A stretch of 16,888 nucleotides of DNA from JBBRLA01 sp038231615 (GTDB lineage: Bacteria > Myxococcota_A > Polyangia > Palsa-1104 > JAEUJZ01): positions 1-16,888 of the forward strand of contig JBBRLA010000107.1 of the NCBI GenBank assembly GCA_038231615.1, written 5' to 3'. The notes under the pieces were generated by a model. That model was not told the origin of the DNA, ran no database searches, and saw only the letters and a list, made by a program, of their open reading frames with translations. This document shows positions 13,639-16,888 of the stretch, piece by piece. Position 1 is the stretch's first letter; each line of letters opens with the position of its first letter. The position numbers and the translations under genes are program-made.

Positions 13639-16325
13639 TCCCGACGTGCATTCGCCTGAGCGGATTTATGAGCTATCGCGATCCCCAGGAGCTATGCTTC
13701 GACAGCGATGGCTTGTGGGTGCTGGAGGGCAACAACGGCGTGGGCAAGTCCACGATCTTCGATGCCATCACCTTCGTCCTCTTCGGGCAGCACCGCCTGG
13801 GCAAGCAGAACCACGGCGATCTGATCAACCACGCCTGCGACAGCCTGGAGGTTGATCTGACGCTGCAACTGGAGAATGGGACGTACAAACTGTCTCGCTG
13901 CGTGCCCCGCAAGGGACGCGCCACGTGGGCCATCTCGCGCAGGCAGGCGAACGGGACGTTCTTGCCCGAGACCGGCACGGAACAGAAGGCCGGATATGAC
14001 GCCTGGGTGGCGGACCAGTTGGGGCTCGACTACGATGCCTTCACCACATCGGTGTTGCTGCTACAGGGAGAGAGCGAAAAGTTGATCAAGGCGGACCCCA
14101 GGGACCGCCGCAAGCTGTTGGCGAAGCTCATCGACCTCTCGCGCTACGAGGAGCTACATGCTCGGGCCAAGGAGAAGGAAGATGACCATCGCCGGGAGGT
14201 GGAGCACCTGGGACGGCAGCTTCAGTCCCTGCGCGATCTGGGGGCGGAAGATGTGGTGCTGGCGGCGACGGCACTGACGGCTGCGACGGAGGATCGAGAG
14301 CGGCTGAATGGCGTGGTGGAGGAGTTGAGCGGGTTGCTGAAGCCGGCGGAAGAGCGGGAGCGGCTTCTTGTGGAGGAGGTGCAGTGGACGGGGCTGCGGG
14401 TGAAGCAGCAGGAGATCCTCTCGCGGGCCGCGGAGATCCGCGCGGGGATGGGCGAACTTGTGGTGCTGGAGCCAGTCCTTCGTCCGCTGCGCGAGGCGGC
14501 GGCGGTGCTGGCGGGGCTGGTGCAAGCGGAGAGCGATGCCGCCGATCGGGAACAAAAGGTCACCGCGCTTCGAGTGCTGGAAGAGGCCGCGGAACAGGCG
14601 GAGCAGGCGGCGCGGCTGCGGGAGGAGGAGGTGCAGCAACGGGAGGAAAAGTCGCGACATAAGGAAGAGGACTTGCGGGCGGAGCGGGAGACGCTGCATC
14701 CGCTGCTGGAGCGGTGGAAGCTGGCCGAGGCGCTGCGGGAGGAACTTTCCGGCAGGGCGGCGCAAATAGCGGCACTGCCGGCGCCGGCAGAAGAGGCGAC
14801 GCAACACGCGTTGGGGGCGGCGCGGGAGGCCCTTCACGCACGGCAAGGGGAGAAGGCGCGGGCCGGGGCCGAACAGGAACTTTTGTTGGAGCGTCTGCGT
14901 CGCTTCGACGAGCTGACCGGGCAGATGAGCGGCGAGTCGGTGCCCTGCGGCCTGTGCGGGCAGGCAGTGACGGCGGCCCACGCTCAGGAGGAACGCGAGC
15001 GCCTGGGGATCGAGCAGGAGCGGCAGGGAACGGTGCTTTTGGCGGCGGCGGCCTGCCAGAACGACGCGGCGGGGGCGGTGAAGCGGGCGGAGCAGGTATA
15101 CGCGGAGGCGTCGAACGAAGGACAACGGCGCCGGGCCCTTCTGGAGATACAGACCGATGGGAACCGTAGCCTCTCGCGGATCTTGGAGGGCCTGACGGAG
15201 GAGTCGGCGCAGGCGGCGGCGCGGCGGCTGGCGGAGCTTCAGCCGGCGCTGGGGGGTTTGCAGGAGGAGCGGGCGGCGCAGCAGAAGGCGTTGCGTGCGA
15301 CGCGCGGCGAAAAGACCGGGGCGGCGACCCGACTGCGCCAGGCGCAGACCGAGCGCAAGCGGCTGGAACAGGATCTTGATCAGGTGCGCGGGCAAAGACA
15401 GCAGGCGCTGGGACAGCTCGTGGCGTTGCGCGGCCTGCTTCCGCAGCATCTGTGCGAGGCGCGACCCGAGCAAGTGGCGGAGACTGCGGCGCGGGTCCTT
15501 TTGCTGGCGCCGTATCGCGAGCAGGCGCAGCGCTTGCAGGAAGCGGAGACCGACGAGGCCGGACGGCGGCTTCAGGAGATCCTGCGGCAGCTCGACGGGA
15601 TCCCCGTGGCGGCGCGACGGCCGGCGGAGGAACTGAAGAGGGCGCTTGGCGAGCAGCGGGAGGCGAAGCAGGCGGCGGAAAAGCTGCGTGACCAGCGGGC
15701 GACGGAGCTTTCTGGGGTGCGGTTGGAATGTCAGCAGCGAGTGGAGCTTTCTGCTGGGCATGAGGTGGCACTGAAAGAGCGGCGGTTGTATGGTCTGTTG
15801 GCCGACCGTCTGGGGCCGGAAGAACTGCAGCGGCGGCTGGTCCGGGATGCCGAACAGGCCATCGTGCAACTCGCCAACCAGGAACTCCGGGGGCTGACGC
15901 AGGGCCGCATCTGCGTGGCGCTACGCCCAGGCAAAGAAAACAAGGAGAGCAAGGACAGCGATGACGGGGCGCAGAAGGCGCTGGACCTTTTGGTGTACAA
16001 TCAGGAGACCGGCGAGCAGCCCACTGCGCTCTTGCTGGCCAGCGGGAGCCAGAAATTCCGCATCGCCATCAGCCTGGCGCTGGCCATCGGGCGCTACCTG
16101 GCGCGCGAGACGCGGCGGGTGGAATCGGTGATCATCGACGAGGGTTTTGGCTGCCTGGACCGTGCCTCCAGGGAGGATGCGGTGACCGTCCTGAAGGAGC
16201 TGAGCGGCCATCTATCGCGGGTGATCCTGGTCTCCCACCAGGAGGAGTTCTACGGCCGCTTTCACAACGGCTACCGCATCGATCTGGTGGATCGCACCTC
16301 GGTCCCGACGCGGGTCGAAAGGTAA
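13635..16325 (+). CDS. sbcC: SbcC/Rad50-like SMC-family ATPase
   Basis: An 896-aa ABC/SMC-type ATPase that pairs with the upstream SbcD to open and trim DNA ends. The N-terminal half-domain has Walker A EGNNGVGKST (31-40) and a Q-loop LLLQGESEKLI (141-151, Q144). A long antiparallel coiled coil (about 170-435 and 450-720) flanks a zinc hook CGLC at 438-441, through which two Rad50 molecules dimerise. The C-terminal half-domain has signature ASGSQKFRIAIS (802-813), Walker B VIIDEGFGCLD (832-842, D835/E836) and an H-loop VSHQEEF. The signature reads SGSQ rather than the common SGGE. Its length is shorter than E. coli SbcC (about 1048 aa) and close to archaeal Rad50. The start ATG 13635 follows GGAGGT by six bases and overlaps sbcD. 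The stop is only two bases from the end of a convergent remnant. Confidence 0.93.
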   Translation: MIPTCIRLSGFMSYRDPQELCFDSDGLWVLEGNNGVGKSTIFDAITFVLFGQHRLGKQNHGDLINHACDSLEVDLTLQLENGTYKLSRCVPRKGRATWAISRRQANGTFLPETGTEQKAGYDAWVADQLGLDYDAFTTSVLLLQGESEKLIKADPRDRRKLLAKLIDLSRYEELHARAKEKEDDHRREVEHLGRQLQSLRDLGAEDVVLAATALTAATEDRERLNGVVEELSGLLKPAEERERLLVEEVQWTGLRVKQQEILSRAAEIRAGMGELVVLEPVLRPLREAAAVLAGLVQAESDAADREQKVTALRVLEEAAEQAEQAARLREEEVQQREEKSRHKEEDLRAERETLHPLLERWKLAEALREELSGRAAQIAALPAPAEEATQHALGAAREALHARQGEKARAGAEQELLLERLRRFDELTGQMSGESVPCGLCGQAVTAAHAQEERERLGIEQERQGTVLLAAAACQNDAAGAVKRAEQVYAEASNEGQRRRALLEIQTDGNRSLSRILEGLTEESAQAAARRLAELQPALGGLQEERAAQQKALRATRGEKTGAATRLRQAQTERKRLEQDLDQVRGQRQQALGQLVALRGLLPQHLCEARPEQVAETAARVLLLAPYREQAQRLQEAETDEAGRRLQEILRQLDGIPVAARRPAEELKRALGEQREAKQAAEKLRDQRATELSGVRLECQQRVELSAGHEVALKERRLYGLLADRLGPEELQRRLVRDAEQAIVQLANQELRGLTQGRICVALRPGKENKESKDSDDGAQKALDLLVYNQETGEQPTALLLASGSQKFRIAISLALAIGRYLARETRRVESVIIDEGFGCLDRASREDAVTVLKELSGHLSRVILVSHQEEFYGRFHNGYRIDLVDRTSVPTRVER

Positions 16326-16327
16326 AA

Positions 16328-16505
16328 TCACACCCGGCCCACCATGTCTTCCTCTAAGCGACCCTGAGGGGGAAGCAGGTTCCAGCGCCACTGGATCATC
16401 TTAAGCACGAAGGTGTGATCGAAGATCTGGTGTTCCACGTAGCCCCGCCGAGCGAAGGGCGAGACGAGGAGCGCCGGCACGCGGAGCCCGAATGTCCGCT
16501 GAAGC
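16328..16505 (-). pseudogene. C-terminal remnant of a PF04185 phosphoesterase (phospholipase C/acid phosphatase family)
   Basis: The reverse strand encodes FGLRVPALLVSPFARRGYVE, then HQIFDHTFVLKMIQWRWNLL, which matches the conserved late segment of the PF04185 phosphoesterase family (GFRVP-hVhSPyARRGyV-H--yDHtSiLKfIE-R). Family members are usually over 400 aa, and the catalytic N-terminal part is absent. Upstream of about 16505 the frame continues with unrelated residues and has only a weak start at 16559-16561, so this is a truncated fragment rather than a gene. It ends with TGA two bases from the sbcC stop, so whatever joined the island to this sequence cut the phosphoesterase gene here. 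Confidence 0.72.
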
Positions 16506-16705
16506 AACTGAGCCCATAACAAACGGCGAGGACGCTGCGCCTCAAACTCAGGCTTGCGCAACAGCAGCTTCCTGTTCGTTCACCCCTCGCTCCATCAGCC
16601 CTCTCTGGCGCAAGACGAGCCGCCTGCCGCAACACACGGGCTTGCTCCATCGCCGGGCCAGCAACGTCTGCAAGCGAGAGTTTTTGGGGTAACCCTCGAT
16701 ATACT
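16506..16705. other. Unassigned 200-bp stretch between phosphoesterase remnant and CRISPR repeats
   Basis: Short frames are open on both strands, but none shows a recognisable family or start signal. A minus-strand reading contains RLQTLLARRWSKPVCC, followed downstream by an in-frame stop, which could be a decayed coding fragment. I see no repeats or terminal inverted sequences here. Confidence 0.4.
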
Positions 16706-16814
16706 GCTTCAAGCTCCGTCTCGGTGACGGGGAAGGGTCCGCTACACCGTCGCTGACGGCAATGGAGGAGCCATGCAGGCTTCAATGAGGCCCCGTCTCG
16801 GTGACGGGGAAGGG
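16706..16814 (-). CRISPR. CRISPR mini-array: two repeats around one 41-nt spacer
   Basis: A 36-nt repeat occupies 16779-16814 and a shortened 32-nt copy occupies 16706-16737, with a 41-nt spacer at 16738-16778. Read on the minus strand, the repeat starts cccttccccgtcaccgagac, contains a seven-base stem ccccgtc/gacgggg around accga, and ends in attgaagc, an eight-base tag of the type III crRNA 5'-handle kind. The other copy lacks ctca before its ttgaagc end and has one substitution, as expected for a degenerate terminal repeat. This orientation puts the leader to the right. However, 16815-16888 contains no third repeat, so the array is either a single-spacer array, the remnant of a larger one, or one whose leader starts at 16815. 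The type III-B gene cmr1 at the other end of the window is a plausible user. Confidence 0.7.
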
Positions 16815-16888
16815 GAGCGTCGTCGTCGAGGCAAACCGCAGGCACTGGAAGCAGTGGACCGAAGAGCACGCAAGACAGGTGCTCGACC

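Noticed and set aside
16396..16869. 157-aa minus-strand frame crossing the CRISPR repeats
   Set aside because: It reads through both repeats and overlaps the phosphoesterase remnant in a different frame; no protein family is visible.

Overview
The window is GC-rich, gene-dense bacterial DNA. A Ser/Thr kinase fused to a STAND NTPase, a sigma-70-family factor at the head of an accessory operon, and a type III-B CRISPR-Cas gene suggest a Myxococcota or other Deltaproteobacteria-like genome. This placement is an inference from content and composition; no phylogenetic marker is present. Almost every gene belongs to a family linked to defence, DNA ends or signalling, so the window reads as a defence/repair island.

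Layout. (1) 1-1046, minus strand: 5' part of cmr1, a RAMP subunit of a type III-B CRISPR effector, running off the left edge. (2) 1271-2235, minus: a two-gene operon with an ATGA overlap, made of a ~103-aa partner protein and an AbiEii-type nucleotidyltransferase toxin. (3) 2236-2791: non-coding, divergent between that pair and the next gene, with five tandem 22-bp units. (4) 2792-6031, plus: a 1079-aa kinase-STAND-membrane protein. (5) 6107-6253: seven tandem 21-bp units, each built on an 18-bp dyad. (6) 6277-7224, minus: a protein with an HEGHH metallopeptidase motif from a family I do not recognise. (7) 7475-16325, plus: a seven-gene operon of sigma factor, unknown 198-aa protein, ImmA/IrrE peptidase, NurA-like nuclease, HerA-like ATPase, SbcD/Mre11 and SbcC/Rad50. 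(8) 16328-16505, minus: a C-terminal remnant of a PF04185 phosphoesterase. (9) 16706-16814: two CRISPR-type repeats around one 41-nt spacer.

How the genes may work together. The seven-gene operon is the most striking part. NurA-HerA-Mre11-Rad50 is the gene set that resects DNA double-strand ends in archaea. Here it is complete, in one bacterial transcription unit, and led by a sigma factor, a small protein and an ImmA/IrrE protease. By analogy with ImmA-ImmR and IrrE-DdrO, the first three genes could be a damage- or phage-triggered switch in which the protease destroys an inhibitor (perhaps the 198-aa protein) and frees the sigma factor to transcribe the end-processing genes. The parts are visible in the sequence; the circuit is my inference. 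Four-base ATGA overlaps join sigma/198-aa, 198-aa/ImmA, ImmA/NurA and SbcD/SbcC, which implies tight translational coupling. NurA to HerA has a 19-bp gap and HerA to SbcD an 85-bp gap.

The CRISPR components sit at the two ends of the window (Cmr1 on the left, a mini-array on the right), so the island may lie within or beside a larger type III-B locus.
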